Source: Brachypterus glaber (taxonomy: Eukaryota; Arthropoda; Insecta; Coleoptera; Kateretidae). From it: 64,000 nucleotides of DNA. Positions 1-9,054 of the stretch are shown in pieces (positions within the stretch are counted from its first letter, which is position 1; every line of letters begins with the position of its first letter). Under the pieces are notes generated by a model that made no database searches, was not told where the DNA came from, and saw only the letters and a program-made list of their open reading frames with translations. The position numbers and the translations under genes were made by a program. The stretch is from the NCBI GenBank assembly GCA_958510825.1, contig OY294051.1, positions 31,127,667-31,191,666 on the forward strand, read 5' to 3'.

Positions 1-403
1 GGATAACTTGATTAAGGGGTCACTTAAATATTACGGCACACTGAAAATCTTTTAAATGCCGCTAAACTTGATTCTCTGGACCTGTAATATTAAAATACCA
101 AGAGAAAATGATAAATGTTGTGATTTTACCAAAAGGCGTTGTTTGATTATTACTTAACGCTTAAAGTTTAACAAGATTTTCTTTAGTATTTCGTTTAAAA
201 TATGGTTGGTTGGACTCTCGGGCGCTGAAATAAAAATATTACTTTTATTTTTTAGAAATTTATCTTTAAGATATGACGTCACAACGTACTAACAGTGCGT
301 TGTGACCTCAGCAGCTTGCCGAGATGGAAGGACAACTATAATTTAGCTTAGATGACGTTACAAATCTACAAGTTCTGTGTCTCTAAAAAGTAAAAAATAA
401 AAA

Positions 404-626
404 TTTTTTGCAAAAAAAATTAACCGACTTCTATGTCTTTAAAAAGTAAAAAATAAAAAATACTTAAGTCGGTGCCAATTTCACCATTCCCTAAATTAAT
501 TACTAACAATTATTTTTTTATTATTTTATTATTGTTTGCTGTGAAATTGGCACCTACTTAAGTATTTTTTATTTTTTACTTTTTAGGGACATAGAAGTCG
601 GTTAATTTTTTTTTGCGAAAAGTTTT
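404..626. repeat. Hairpin (inverted-repeat) element
   Basis: Two arms of about 80 bp (404-484 and 541-626) are near-perfect reverse complements, separated by a 56-bp A+T-rich loop. The shared core contains ACTTAAGT and CCGACTTCTATGTC. No open reading frame is present. It has the form of a foldback MITE; the family and target duplication were not identified. Confidence 0.8.
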
Positions 627-867
627 TATTATTATTATTATTTGAAAATAGCTATAACTATGGTTGTCTGTATATCTAATATTGGTAAATTGTTTATCTC
701 TGATAACAGTATTTTTATTAAAATAGATAAACTTTCTATTAAACTGTACTTATAATAAATAATTATATATTGTTTAAAGTAGTTACCTTATTAAGTTATA
801 TACATATAATTTTTAATTGTGCATAAAAAGTAAAGACAATTCTCTTGATAATAGTATTCATACTATT
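627..867. other. A+T-rich stretch without recognised feature
   Basis: Low-complexity A+T-rich sequence. If the 868 start codon is real, this would hold the 5' untranslated region and promoter of the RING gene, but no clear TATA or initiator element was recognised. Confidence 0.4.
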
Positions 868-892
868 ATGGAAAAAGAAAATAAAACAAATT
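868..892 (+). CDS. Candidate first coding exon of RING-finger gene
   Basis: An ATG opens eight codons (MEKENKTN) plus one extra base and is followed immediately by the donor GTAAGT. The leftover base (phase 1) joins the two leading bases of the exon at 3539 to make a Leu codon, so the phases agree. The exon is short and this match could be chance; the call depends on the rest of the model. Other 5' exons between 893 and 3538 remain possible. RNA evidence would decide. Confidence 0.35.
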
Positions 893-978
893 GTAAGTAA
901 GATCCATAAAAAGCAGGTCTTAATTAAATTGATTTAGAATAAGACCATAGACCTACAGGGTTGGGGAACTAAACTCCT

Positions 979-1084
979 AAGTAACACTGTAGCTATAAAG
1001 CTTACCGCTCTTTTGCAGCAAAACTGGAGCTATTCGGCTGCAATTTTTCTGTGAAAGAGCGGTAACAGATACTTTATAGTTACT
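979..1084. repeat. Imperfect hairpin element
   Basis: Arms starting GTAAC and sharing TACCGCTCTTTT pair with AAAGAGCGGTAA and the end GTTAC. It is about 105 bp long and has no coding capacity. Probably a small foldback MITE. Confidence 0.55.
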
Positions 1085-1510
1085 TTGTTAATTGGTCTGT
1101 TTTTCGGTAAATTTGCAAATAACAAAATAAGAATACAACTTACCAGATGACATTCGTGAATTTCACGTTGAAGTCACAACGTGATATCATGCCTGCAGTT
1201 ACAGTGGTATCGCGTGTTACTTTCGTTCTGTTTTGCATATTGTTTGTTAATAAACTAAGTAAAAAACATATTTGAGTATTATTAGTATTTATCTATCTAA
1301 AAAAACTGAAAACCCTCGTCAAAACCTCCCCAAAAAAAACCTACAAAAAAAATCAAGCGTGAGTTCACAGTATTATCCGCATATGAGCGCGCATATGTTG
1401 TACATAGGAGTCTCAAGCGTGATCAAAAATGCGCTAACTGTGACTTCATAATGATTTCATTTTGTTACCTGGGTTGTTAGAATAAATAAAATAAATATGA
1501 TTCTACAAGA
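1085..1510. other. Intergenic or intronic sequence, nothing recognised
   Basis: No ORF, RNA or clear repeat. It contains short palindromic pieces such as GCATATGAGCGCGCATATG. Confidence 0.4.
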
Positions 1511-1626
1511 ACCAGAACAGCCTAACCCACTTTGCATTAGTCTGGTTTGGATTTAATAATATTTAAAGCAAAAATAATTAAACAAGAACAAAAAATTAGA
1601 CAAGTTGTGAGTGGGTTAGGCTTGTT
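1511..1626. repeat. Small inverted-repeat element
   Basis: ACAGCCTAACCCACTTTGC near 1511 is matched in inverse by GTGAGTGGGTTAGGCTTGT near 1608. The interior is A+T-rich. MITE-like; no coding capacity. Confidence 0.6.
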
Positions 1627-1757
1627 AAAGCTTTGCGCTTTTATTGTTTACTGAAGCAATAATTATTGAACGTTAAGAAATCAGTACAATGTTATGATGT
1701 TATGTATCCTCAATCGATGGTTGTTGCTGTATTTAAAATAAATACAGTAGTTTATAT

Positions 1758-2030
1758 GGGAGGATTGGTGTAGTGGTCTACCGCGTCTGTACATGACAAG
1801 TCTACTACAACTAGCGTGAGTTCTATTCTCACTGCCTTTTTCAGTTAATTAATAATTGAAATTTGGCGACGGCATAAGTGAAGCGGACCCTCCCTATAAA
1901 AACTGGTTCGAAAGTCAGTATAAGCCGGTGGTTCCCTCTACTACTAGCCCACACAAGTCCTGGACTTAGGGGATGCTTAATTAAGTAAAATAGTAAGAGG
2001 TTAAACAAACAAACAAACAAACAAACAATA
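1758..2030 (+). mobile_element. tRNA-derived SINE, copy 1
   Basis: The head carries an RNA polymerase III A-box-like TTGGTGTAGTGGT and a damaged B-box region, then a body with ACTAGCCCACACAAGTCC and GACTTAGGGGATGC, and ends in an (AAAC)n tail at about 2003-2028. The same body recurs at 24709 and 49047. Compared with the 24709 copy, the B-box and following bases are shortened here, so this copy is probably inactive. No intact tRNA gene is present. A clear target duplication was not found. Confidence 0.85.
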
Positions 2031-2182
2031 TACAATAGCCTAGAAGTCCTAGTGCTCTAAGACTAGTTGAGCTTTTAGTTCATCAGAATGAGAGAATTTC
2101 GTAAGGCAGCATAAATGATCTTGTATACTTTATAGTATACAGTGTATACACCCATGACTAATTCTATTGAACTATTTCCCTA

Positions 2183-2321
2183 TGGTCTGTTTTTTCAAGC
2201 AAGATAGTAAATTAAAAATCGCAGCATAACTATATTCTACACACATATACTATTCAAACCTGTTGTAAAAATATTTACTGTGCGATTTTTTATTTACTAT
2301 CTTGCTTGAAGAAACAGACCA
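2183..2321. mobile_element. TA-flanked MITE (TGGTCTG family), copy 1
   Basis: Terminal inverted repeats of about 43 bp start TGGTCTGTTT and include TCAAGCAAGATAGTAAATT; TA dinucleotides flank both ends (2181-2182 and 2322-2323). The related segment at 2731-2765 has the same flanks joined by a single TA, so it is the uninserted site. The element is 139 bp and non-coding. The TA duplication fits the Tc1/mariner superfamily. Confidence 0.88.
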
Positions 2322-2323
2322 TA

Positions 2324-3204
2324 GTAACATTGAACTTGGACAAGTTTCTTGACCAGAGTACTTGACAAAGTTCTTTGTAAAAAATTGGAGAATCAATCAA
2401 GATTCTGTATCCAGACTTGGGCAAGACTTTAGCAAGATTCTGGAAGTAGAGTGTTTCGAAATACTTTGTCAAGTCTGTTCGTCAAGTCTGTAACAAGATT
2501 CTTGGTCAAGAATCTTGATCGCATTTCGATTTCTTGTCAATTTTTCTTGCTACATTCTTGCTCAGGACTTGTCTAAGTATCTATAGGAATTCTTTGACAA
2601 TTCTTGTCTACGCAGTATATTCGCACATACAATATTCGAATCTGTTTTGAAAATATTCACTGTGCGATTTTTAATTTACTATATAGTAAAGATATCTTTC
2701 TTGATGAAACAGACCATAATTCTAAATTATTTTGTTGAACTATTTCCCTAGTAACATTGAACTTGGACAAGTTTTTTGACCAGAGTACTTTACAAAGTTC
2801 CTTGTAAAGAATTGGAGAATTCTTGAGCAAGAGAATTAATCAAGATTCTGTATCCAGACTTGGGCAAGACTTTAGCAAAATTCTGGAAGCAGAGCGTTTA
2901 CTCTGTTCGTCAAGTCTGCAGCAAGAAATTGAGAATATTCTTGGTCAAGAATCTTGAGCTACTCTAACAAGACCGATTTGATCAAGATAGAGATCGCTTT
3001 TCGATTTCTTGTAAATTTTTCCTGCTACATTCTTGCTCAAGATTTGTCCAAGAATCTTGACGAAGTATCTGTAGCAATTCTTTGACAATTCTTGATCAAG
3101 AATCTGTCGACAGTATCTTGCGGCAGAATTGTCAAAATCTGCATGCAGTTACTTGATCAAGAATCTTGAGTCAGACTTGCTCAAGACTTGACAAAAATTG
3201 TTAC
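2324..3204. repeat. Tandemly duplicated segment rich in CAAGATTCTTG-like palindromes
   Basis: Two diverged copies (about 2324-2604 and 2751-3110) share the start GTAACATTGAACTTGGACAA and CAGACTTGGGCAAGACTTTA. Both are packed with variants of TCAAGAATCTTGA, for example at 2508-2520. No coding capacity. A damaged right half of the TGGTCTG MITE lies between them at about 2605-2716. Confidence 0.7.
2605..2716. mobile_element. Partial TGGTCTG-family MITE
   Basis: Matches the right half of the 3207-3415 copy (GCAGTATATTCGCACATAC through AGACCATA), with a short extra sequence (ATAGTAAAGATAT) interrupting the terminal repeat. The left half is missing. Confidence 0.7.
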
Positions 3205-3206
3205 TA

Positions 3207-3415
3207 TGGTCTGTTTCATCAAGCAAGATAGTAAATTAAAAAAAGCACAGTAAATATTTTTACAACAGGACTGAATAGTATATGTTTGTGTATAGAATCT
3301 AGTTATGTTTTATGAAATATACTACGCAGTATATTCACACATACAATATTCGAATCTGTTTTGAATATTCACTGTGCGATTTTTAATTTACTATCTTGCT
3401 TGAAAAAACAGACCA
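3207..3415. mobile_element. TA-flanked MITE (TGGTCTG family), copy 3
   Basis: Complete 209-bp copy with inverted ends TGGTCTGTTT / AAACAGACCA and flanking TA at 3205-3206 and 3416-3417. Subterminal GCACAG / CTGTGC also pair. It is longer than copy 1 inside. Non-coding. Confidence 0.87.
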
Positions 3416-3538
3416 TAGGGTTATTGAAAATTTTTCCATATTATGGATTATGACAACAACAAAAAACAGAAGAAAATTATGCAAATTTACCCCAAAAATG
3501 TTGATTTATTTTGTTTAAATATTATTTTTATATTTTAG

Positions 3539-3582
3539 TAAACTTATATAGAAGTCTAATTGAAAATCCAGAATCTGATGAG
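3539..3582 (+). CDS. Internal coding exon 2 of RING-finger gene (predicted)
   Basis: Acceptor TATTTTAG precedes the exon and donor GTAATT follows. The only open frame reads NLYRSLIENPESDE after two bases that complete a split codon, and ends on a full codon (phase 0). The next intron is only 52 bp (3583-3634), a typical short insect intron, and joins in frame to the exon at 3635. Spacing, phase and composition make this a credible exon, though no domain is recognisable. Confidence 0.5.
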
Positions 3583-3634
3583 GTAATTATAATTGAATTT
3601 ACATCATATTACATTACAAGAGAATATATTTTAG

Positions 3635-3683
3635 GAAGAAAATACGGGCGAACAAGATGGAAAACTCGTGGAAAATGCAAAAA
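3635..3683 (+). CDS. Internal coding exon 3 of RING-finger gene (predicted)
   Basis: Begins after ATTTTAG and ends before GTAAGG. It reads EENTGEQDGKLVENAK plus one base (phase 1). The peptide is acidic and hydrophilic, suggesting a disordered region. It continues in frame into the exon at 4030. Confidence 0.5.
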
Positions 3684-4029
3684 GTAAGGCATTAAACAAT
3701 AACATAATTATATCTAGATGTATCCTGAGCTATTGAGGAAGGGGACCAAAGTTTATAGTTTTTTTATTTCAATTTTTCCAAAGCTGAACTACCACTTAAA
3801 ATTTTTAGAAAAAAAAATTGAGCAATATTTTTTTTTATTTTTTTTTTTTGAAAATATTTTTTGTTTTTTTGCAAATTTTTTTCAAAAATTGTTCCTTTTT
3901 CGAAAAAAGAAATTTTAATTTTTTAAACATTTTTTTGTTTTTCAAAAGCAGATTTTGTTTTGAAAAAAAAATTTTAAAACAATTTTTTTATTTCTTTTAA
4001 CTTTTTGTTTTAATGAACCTTTATTTTAG

Positions 4030-4079
4030 GCAGGTGTAGTTTATACGAACAATTCTTGCAAAAGATGGACTCTAGTGAG
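4030..4079 (+). CDS. Internal coding exon 4 of RING-finger gene (predicted)
   Basis: Preceded by TTATTTTAG and followed by GTAATA. Two leading bases complete a Ser codon with the previous exon, then RCSLYEQFLQKMDSSE. It ends in phase 0, which is exactly the phase required by both candidate last exons, 5731 and 7964. Confidence 0.5.
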
Positions 4080-4616
4080 GTAATAAAAATAAAAAATTAG
4101 AAATATCTAAAAAAATTTGGGGGAAATTTGTATTTTTTTCAATGTAGACATAAGTACTTGTGAAACAGAGCCTTTGAGTAGGGTTTTTATTATTTTTTTT
4201 ATTTAAAATTTTTATTTTCATTATTGCAAAAATTAAAATATTATTTTTTGGGTCACTTCATGTAGACTTTCTTTCTTCTGGTTCTTAGGCAGTTTTTGCT
4301 TGCTTGATTCGTTTCGAGAAAACTCAAATACAAACATCAAAAACAGACGACAAGGAAAGAATGAACAAAGTATGCCCAGATAAAATTTCAAGTTAAAAAA
4401 AAAACATTTTTTTTTGTTTTGGAAAATACGCTGGCCAGCGTATATGATGGGACAAAGCTGAATAAAATTTGTCATTACCTGTCTGTTTTATAAATCAGAG
4501 AACCAAAATTTTGAAAAAAATAGAGTTAGGGGGAGTTTGGCACCATTCGGGGAACATTCGTACACGGGGAACATTCGTACATCTTATCTTACGTGAAAAC
4601 CAAGTGTTCTGTGAGT

Positions 4617-5351
4617 GGGGCTGTTCAAGAATGACGTCACGTCCATAGGGGAGAGGGGGGGTTGGTCAAAAGGTGACGAAAAGTGATGAAGGGGGAGGGG
4701 GGTCTGGCCAAAAGTGACGTCACCTTTAAAAAATTGTGTACGTATTTTTAAACAATTTTATTGAAAATACTTATGGTAGAATTTTTATAAAAAAACTACG
4801 ACATAAAAGACTGGAGTAAATTTTACTTTAGGCGCCGCTCTACAAAAAATTGTAATTATTTTTTCCATATTCCCTAAAATAAGATTTAACCACCAGGAGC
4901 TCTGGGCCTAAAGGGTCTGTTCAAACCTAAGTTGGACCCAAGATTTTGCTTTATTTGTTGATTTATTGTTTTAACCTATAGGTTTAAAAGTTTTAAAATA
5001 TATTAAACCCGTATTTAACTTTTTATAATTTTTATATGTTTTTTTAAATAAAAAAGTTTAATAGTATAGTTCTTTTATCTTTAGTTCCTAGTATATGGAA
5101 AATATAATTGCTTAAATGAGATCCTTTTTTTTGTCCGTAGACGCTTTTTTAAATAAAAGAAAATAGTAAACTTATTATTATGGAACCATATCTAAAAAAA
5201 TAGGCGTAGTGGGGGGCGGGTCTGCCAAAAGGTGACGTCATTTTTTTGTATTTTATAGGTGGGTCTAGGCAAAAGTGACGAAAGGTGACGAAGGGGGGAG
5301 AGGGGGTCAAAAATTGGTCAAAAATAGGTGACGTCATTCTTGAACAGCCCC
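4617..5351. mobile_element. 735-bp TIR element inside the RING gene intron
   Basis: Ends are perfect 24-bp inverted repeats beginning GGGGCTGTTCAAGAATGACG. The subterminal parts carry several GTGACGTCA-like motifs and G-rich runs. No transposase ORF, so it is non-autonomous. No convincing target duplication was seen. A shorter relative may lie near 24160-24245. Confidence 0.85.
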
Positions 5352-5730
5352 TAGTACAGAAAACAGTTTTAACGCTCTTAAAATTATTATTATTTTAGCG
5401 CCTACAATTTTATGCAGTGCTTTTTGTTTCAGATATTTTTTTATGGTAAGTAAATATAGTCAAAATTATGCTTTCATAATAAATTAGAAAGTATTTATAC
5501 TTGAATCTTGAGTATTGTTACAAAATATAAATAACTGCATTAGGGGCAGATTCATACGGTGTCGAAGGGGTACATTCCTACAGGTCTGTATACATGTGCC
5601 TCCTTCAGAACCTGCATAAATTTACTCACGGTCCATCACTGGACCATTACACGGGTTGATGGCCCAGTGATGGCCCGTGTGTAACGTTTTGCTGGGGATA
5701 TAAATTTGAAATGTTTTTTTTTTTAATCAG

Positions 5731-5826
5731 AAGTGGCGCGGTAAGCGACAACTCGATGAAAGCAGATTAGAAGGGAAGCAGAAGAGGAAAGTTCCGACCA
5801 ACAATCAACTACTTGAATTTAATTAA
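5731..5826 (+). CDS. Alternative last coding exon of the RING gene locus (predicted)
   Basis: After TTTTAATCAG the phase-0 frame reads 31 residues, KWRGKRQLDESRLEGKQKRK then VPTNNQLLEFN, and stops at TAA (5824-5826). AATAAA follows at 5901-5906. The basic KRK-type cluster could be a nuclear localisation signal. Joined to exons 1-4 it would give an 87-residue protein without a RING. The splice phase agrees with the exon ending at 4079, so this is a candidate alternative terminal exon; a chance ORF is not excluded. An internal GTAAGC at 5741 could act as a cryptic donor. Confidence 0.4.
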   Translation, partial: KWRGKRQLDESRLEGKQKRKVPTNNQLLEFN

Positions 5827-6350
5827 TATTTAAAACTTTAGTGTTGTCTTTTGTAAATTGTAGGTTTATTTTCTATTAACGTGATAATAACTCAGATAAT
5901 AATAAACGTACTAGCAACACAGACTTTTTTACTGTACGAAGGTACCCCATTTATATTTATGCATAATATAATATTTTAAAAAACACATTTTTTCGTTTGG
6001 ACTTTGATTTAAAATTTCTTTTTCTATTTTGCGACTCTTATAAGCTCATAATCACACGCATTTTGCGTGTTCTTATAGGCCCATAAGAGGTCTCTACTTT
6101 TTTCTTTTGGGTTGGCAACAGACAAAAGTCTATCTCTTGACGTTTGCCGTGCAATTGTGAACGTCGGTTTAAAGTTTAATTTTCTACAAAATTTTGTGTT
6201 TAGGTTATGTTTTACCTTGTTAGAATTGTGGCATGGTTACTTGCAGTGGAAAAGAGAAGAAATGACTATAAAATATATCAAAATAATTTTAGATTTTAAG
6301 CTTTCACGGCCATTAAGATATAAAGAACTTTCACTTTCGGGTTTAGACCG

Positions 6351-6412
6351 TGTTAATGGATTTTCACTTTCCGACGTTTCGTCTCTTACTACTAGAGACA
6401 TCTTCAGGGATT
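6351..6412 (-). ncRNA. Hammerhead ribozyme-like motif in PLE 3' repeat
   Basis: On the - strand: core CTGAAGA, one T, helix GTCTC with 9-nt loop and GAGAC, then GAAAC and GTC. Flanking TTAATCC and GG...ATTAA can form stem I. This is the type I layout reported for PLE terminal repeats. An extra nucleotide between the A9 position and stem II departs from the textbook core, so activity is uncertain. Sense to the PLE ORF. Confidence 0.7.
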
Positions 6413-6450
6413 AATCTGAAACTAAGTTTCGAATCAACTTGTGTCACTAT

Positions 6451-7254
6451 TTATGACGAGTTGTGGTTATTCACCCGTGACGAGGTTTTTCCTATCAAAG
6501 ACTTCCATATTGCAGGTAAGTGGTAACCAGTGTCCCGATTGATATTGTTAGGATGCTTGATGATTTCTATCGATTTCTGTATCTTCCTTGGCATTTTTCT
6601 GCCCTCTGCCAATATTTGCTTTGCTTCAGACAAATTGATTTTATGACCTGTTTCATGTACATGTTCGGCTACTGCCGATAAGGAAATTTGTTTCTTTCTT
6701 ATATTGCGCTCATGCTCTTGAAGTCTTGCAGAAATTTTTCTCTTAGTTTCACCTATGTAAACCGTACCACAGGAGCAGGGTATTTTATATACGCCTTCTG
6801 AACTCAGGGGTATTTTGTCTTTTGTTGAAGTCAAACATTGACCTAATTTTTGGTTGGACCGAAATATAGGCTTAATATTTGACTTCTTCAAAAGTTTACC
6901 TATTTTATCCGTGATACCGCTTACATAGGGAAGTATAACTTGTGTCTGTCTGTCATTGTCACTATTGTACTGTTGTTTGGGTCTGGGATTTCTGTATTTG
7001 TATATGGTCTTATTAATGTCTTTTTTGGTATAACCATTCATGGTCAAGGCTTTGGTTAGTTTAAGGAGTTCTGTGTCTAGGGAATTCTTGTCTGAAATCA
7101 TGAAAGCCCTATGAACAAGTGAATTAACTACCGAGCGTTTTTGAGAGGGATGGTGATGTGAAAATGCGTTTAGGTATCTGTCAGTGTGGGTTTTCTTCCT
7201 GTATACCGAGTGTCCTATTGAGCCATTTTCCGTTTTGTAAACCAAAACGTCCAA
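6451..7254 (-). pseudogene. Penelope-like element RT-thumb remnant plus GIY-YIG endonuclease
   Basis: An ORF of 267 residues that starts inside a larger polyprotein (in-frame PFLDVLVYK precedes). The start has the sequence following the YxDD box in PLE reverse transcriptases. The GIY-YIG nuclease begins at about residue 154 (GVY), with CSCG next to it, YIG at 166-168 and the Arg/His pair in ARLQEH at 177-181; this arrangement is typical of PLE endonucleases that nick target DNA for retrotransposition. The ORF ends at a normal stop. The reverse transcriptase catalytic palm is absent, removed by 5' truncation at the junction with the inverted repeat near 7259. The family is clear; this copy is a relic. 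Confidence 0.9.
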
Positions 7255-7350
7255 AAAGGGAAGTCTTTGATAGGAAAAACCTCGTCACGGGTGAATAACC
7301 ACAACTCGTCATAAATAGTGACACAAGTTGATTCGAAACTTAGTTTCAGA

Positions 7351-7413
7351 TTAATCCCTGAAGATGTCTCTAGTAGTAAGAGACGAAACGTCGGAAAGTG
7401 AAAATCCATTAAC
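7351..7413 (+). ncRNA. Hammerhead ribozyme-like motif, inverted PLE repeat
   Basis: Core CTGAAGA at 7358-7364, T7365, helix GTCTC 7366-7370 with GAGAC 7380-7384, GAAA 7385-7388, and putative cleavage triplet GTC ending at 7392. CC (7356-7357) faces GG (7393-7394) and TTAAT (7351-7355) faces ATTAA (7408-7412) for stem I. It is the reverse-complement twin of 6351-6412. Confidence 0.7.
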
Positions 7414-7963
7414 ACGGTCTAAACCCGAAAGTGAAAGTTCTTTATATCAAAATAATATTCGTTCTTAGAATTTTAAACATTTCAATTTCAATTCGAAACA
7501 AAAATCAGTCATCAATTTAAATGTAAGTTTTTTAAAATTTTAGAGCAAAATAGAAAAAATTGTATAAAGCACTCGTTTCATAACACGTTTTTAGCGCCTA
7601 AGTACTTTAGAAAACTCACCGCAAGCGGCTTGTTTTCTAAACTTGTACTCGTGCGCTAAAAACGTATGTTATGAAACTAGTACTTTAATATACTATTAAT
7701 ATATTTTTTCCATAGCTATAGCGCTAAATTTATGATATGTTGATGGAAAAAAATATTTGAAAGATTTTACAACTAAATCTTTAAAAACTGTACGAAGGGT
7801 TCCAAACTCCCCCTGTTATAAAAAGCAACATTTTTAAAATACAAAAATAAATTTAAAAAGTTACCAAAGAACTAAAAATGTTCATTTCAAAAATGTTTTA
7901 AAAGCTTGTTTGTATTTTGAGTTATTAAAGTTACAAATAATTTCTTTGTTATATTTTTTTTAG

Positions 7964-8416
7964 GATGAAGATAATTTAGACTCAAATAAAGACACCTCAG
8001 AACCGAACACTGACGATTTAGAAAATACAAGTAAATCCGAAAATACAGGAAATTCCGAATATCCAGAAAAATCCAAAAATATAGATAATTCCGAAGATAC
8101 AGATAATTCCGAAAATAAAGATAATTCTGAAAATACAGGTAATTCGAAAAATATAGGTAATTCTGACAACACAAATTATTCCGAAAGTAAAGGAACTGAA
8201 TACTTTTATTGTTTAAAATCAGGAATAACTTTTATACTAGACAAAATATGTATAATTTGCAAAGAAAGTCCCTCTACTTATGCTGTTTCAGACTGTCTTC
8301 ATCTAAGCTATTGCGAAAATTGTGTCACACAAGTTATTGATAACAAAAAATGTCTTAAATGTGGGCATTCATTAAACATACGACTTATGTATGTGTCTAT
8401 GTTAGACAGATATTAG
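7964..8416 (+). CDS. Last exon: acidic low-complexity region plus IAP/Mdm2-type RING finger
   Basis: After the acceptor TTTTTTTTAG one frame stays open for 150 codons to TAG (8414-8416); AATAAA follows at 8479-8484. The first half is an Asn/Ser/Glu-rich acidic tract made of variants of NSENTG, probably disordered. The end holds C-x2-C-x11-C-x-H-x3-C-x2-C-x9-C-x2-C (CIIC to CLKC), a zinc-binding C3HC4 RING placed at the extreme C-terminus as in IAP and Mdm2 ubiquitin ligases; Leu replaces the usual Gly of CGH. The predicted role is an E3 ubiquitin ligase. With exons 868-4079 the protein would be 206 residues with the RING at about 152-189. No BIR or p53-binding domain is visible, so the family name stays open. 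A long intron (4080-7963) filled with transposons precedes it. Confidence 0.72.
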   Translation, partial: DEDNLDSNKDTSEPNTDDLENTSKSENTGNSEYPEKSKNIDNSEDTDNSENKDNSENTGNSKNIGNSDNTNYSESKGTEYFYCLKSGITFILDKICIICKESPSTYAVSDCLHLSYCENCVTQVIDNKKCLKCGHSLNIRLMYVSMLDRY

Positions 8417-8478
8417 TGAAATAACAAACTGAAAAACCACATTGAACTGATTCGGCTTTAGTAGAAATATTTTAACAA

Positions 8479-8484
8479 AATAAA
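8479..8484 (+). terminator. Polyadenylation signal of RING gene
   Basis: AATAAA 63 bp after the stop codon of the RING exon. Confidence 0.5.
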
Positions 8485-8502
8485 AATTATGTTGCTTCAT
8501 AT

Positions 8503-8790
8503 ACAGGGTGATCAGTAACTGCCATGCCAAAATTTAAGAGGTAATTCTACATCCAAAATCATGAAAAAAAAGTTTCTTTAAGGTTTGGTCCGGAAATGAA
8601 CCCTAAGGGAGCTACGGCCCTTCGAAGATGACATATTGAATGGGGAACAAAAAACAGCAACAATAAAATTTTAATGCAGCAAGGTGATTCTTCATTTAAA
8701 ACAAAAAATACCTAAATTTAATATTAAAGGAGTTATGGCCTTTTAAAAAGTAACGTTTTTGGTGCCACACAATGTTACTTCCTTTTAATT
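8503..8790. repeat. Fragment of dispersed repeat (related to 53577-54832)
   Basis: Begins near CAGGGTGATCAGTA and shares AATTCTACATC and AAGGGAGCTACGGCCC-type sequence with the element at 53.6-54.8 kb. No ORF. Confidence 0.4.
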
Positions 8791-8918
8791 GCATTTTTTT
8801 TTGAAAAGGGTTGCTACTACAGTGTTACACTATATGACATTTTTTATGTATTTTTACTCAAGAAATCTATATTTTTTACAAAAATTTATAAAAAAACAGT
8901 TGTTAGAAGGAGGTCTAA

Positions 8919-9054
8919 CCCTGTTGAAAATGTCGGGTCTGGGCGGGTATAAATTGTGCACAAACCGTACTTGAGCGGGTGAATCTCATCCGCTCAAGTT
9001 TGGTTTGGTTTGTGAACCATTTATACCCGCCCAGACCCGTCATTTTCAATAGGG
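8919..9054. repeat. 136-bp hairpin element
   Basis: Arms of about 65 bp pair: CGGGTCTGGGCGGGTATAAA with TTTATACCCGCCCAGACCCG, plus outer CCCTGTTGAAAATG / CATTTTCAATAGGG. GC-rich relative to its surroundings. Non-coding MITE. Confidence 0.8.

Larger units (their letters stand above)
6288..7442 (-). mobile_element. 5'-truncated Penelope-like element with inverted terminal repeats
   Basis: A 14-bp duplication TATATCAAAATAAT flanks the insertion (6274-6287 and 7443-7456). The - strand ORF at 6451-7254 is the C-terminal part of a PLE polyprotein. Arms of about 190 bp at about 6317-6508 and 7259-7446 are reverse complements, the inverted-pLTR layout known for Penelope elements. Each arm has a hammerhead-like motif. 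The reverse transcriptase core is missing, so the copy cannot move by itself. The uninterrupted target sequence survives near 15817-15835. Confidence 0.88.
6010..7702. mobile_element. Non-autonomous repeat H, copy 1, split by a PLE
   Basis: The parts at 6010-6287 and 7443-7702 match 15565-16073. Shared features include TTTTTCTATTTTG / AGCAAAATAGAAAAA as inverted ends, GGGTTGGCAACAG, and TTATGAAACTAG near the 3' end. Around 7590-7670 lies a hairpin (ATAACACG...CGTATGTTAT type). The PLE at 6288-7442 interrupts this copy. Non-coding. Confidence 0.7.

Noticed and set aside
1758..1850. A tRNA gene at the SINE heads (also 24709 and 49047)
   Set aside because: Acceptor and anticodon stems do not fold properly; only the promoter boxes are kept and the SINE body follows.
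2000..2030. CRISPR-like or satellite array at the (AAAC)n tract and other short direct repeats
   Set aside because: Simple SINE tail in a eukaryotic genome; there are no spacers between conserved repeats anywhere in the window.
5399..5445. Possible extra exon of the RING gene between TATTTTAG and GTAAGT
   Set aside because: Open in phase 0, but the leftover TG creates an immediate stop with the 5731 exon and an early stop with the 7964 exon.
7887..8174. - strand ORFs over the acidic region (LYFRNYLYF-type repeats)
   Set aside because: Antisense shadow of the Asn/Ser/Glu-rich repeat of the RING exon.
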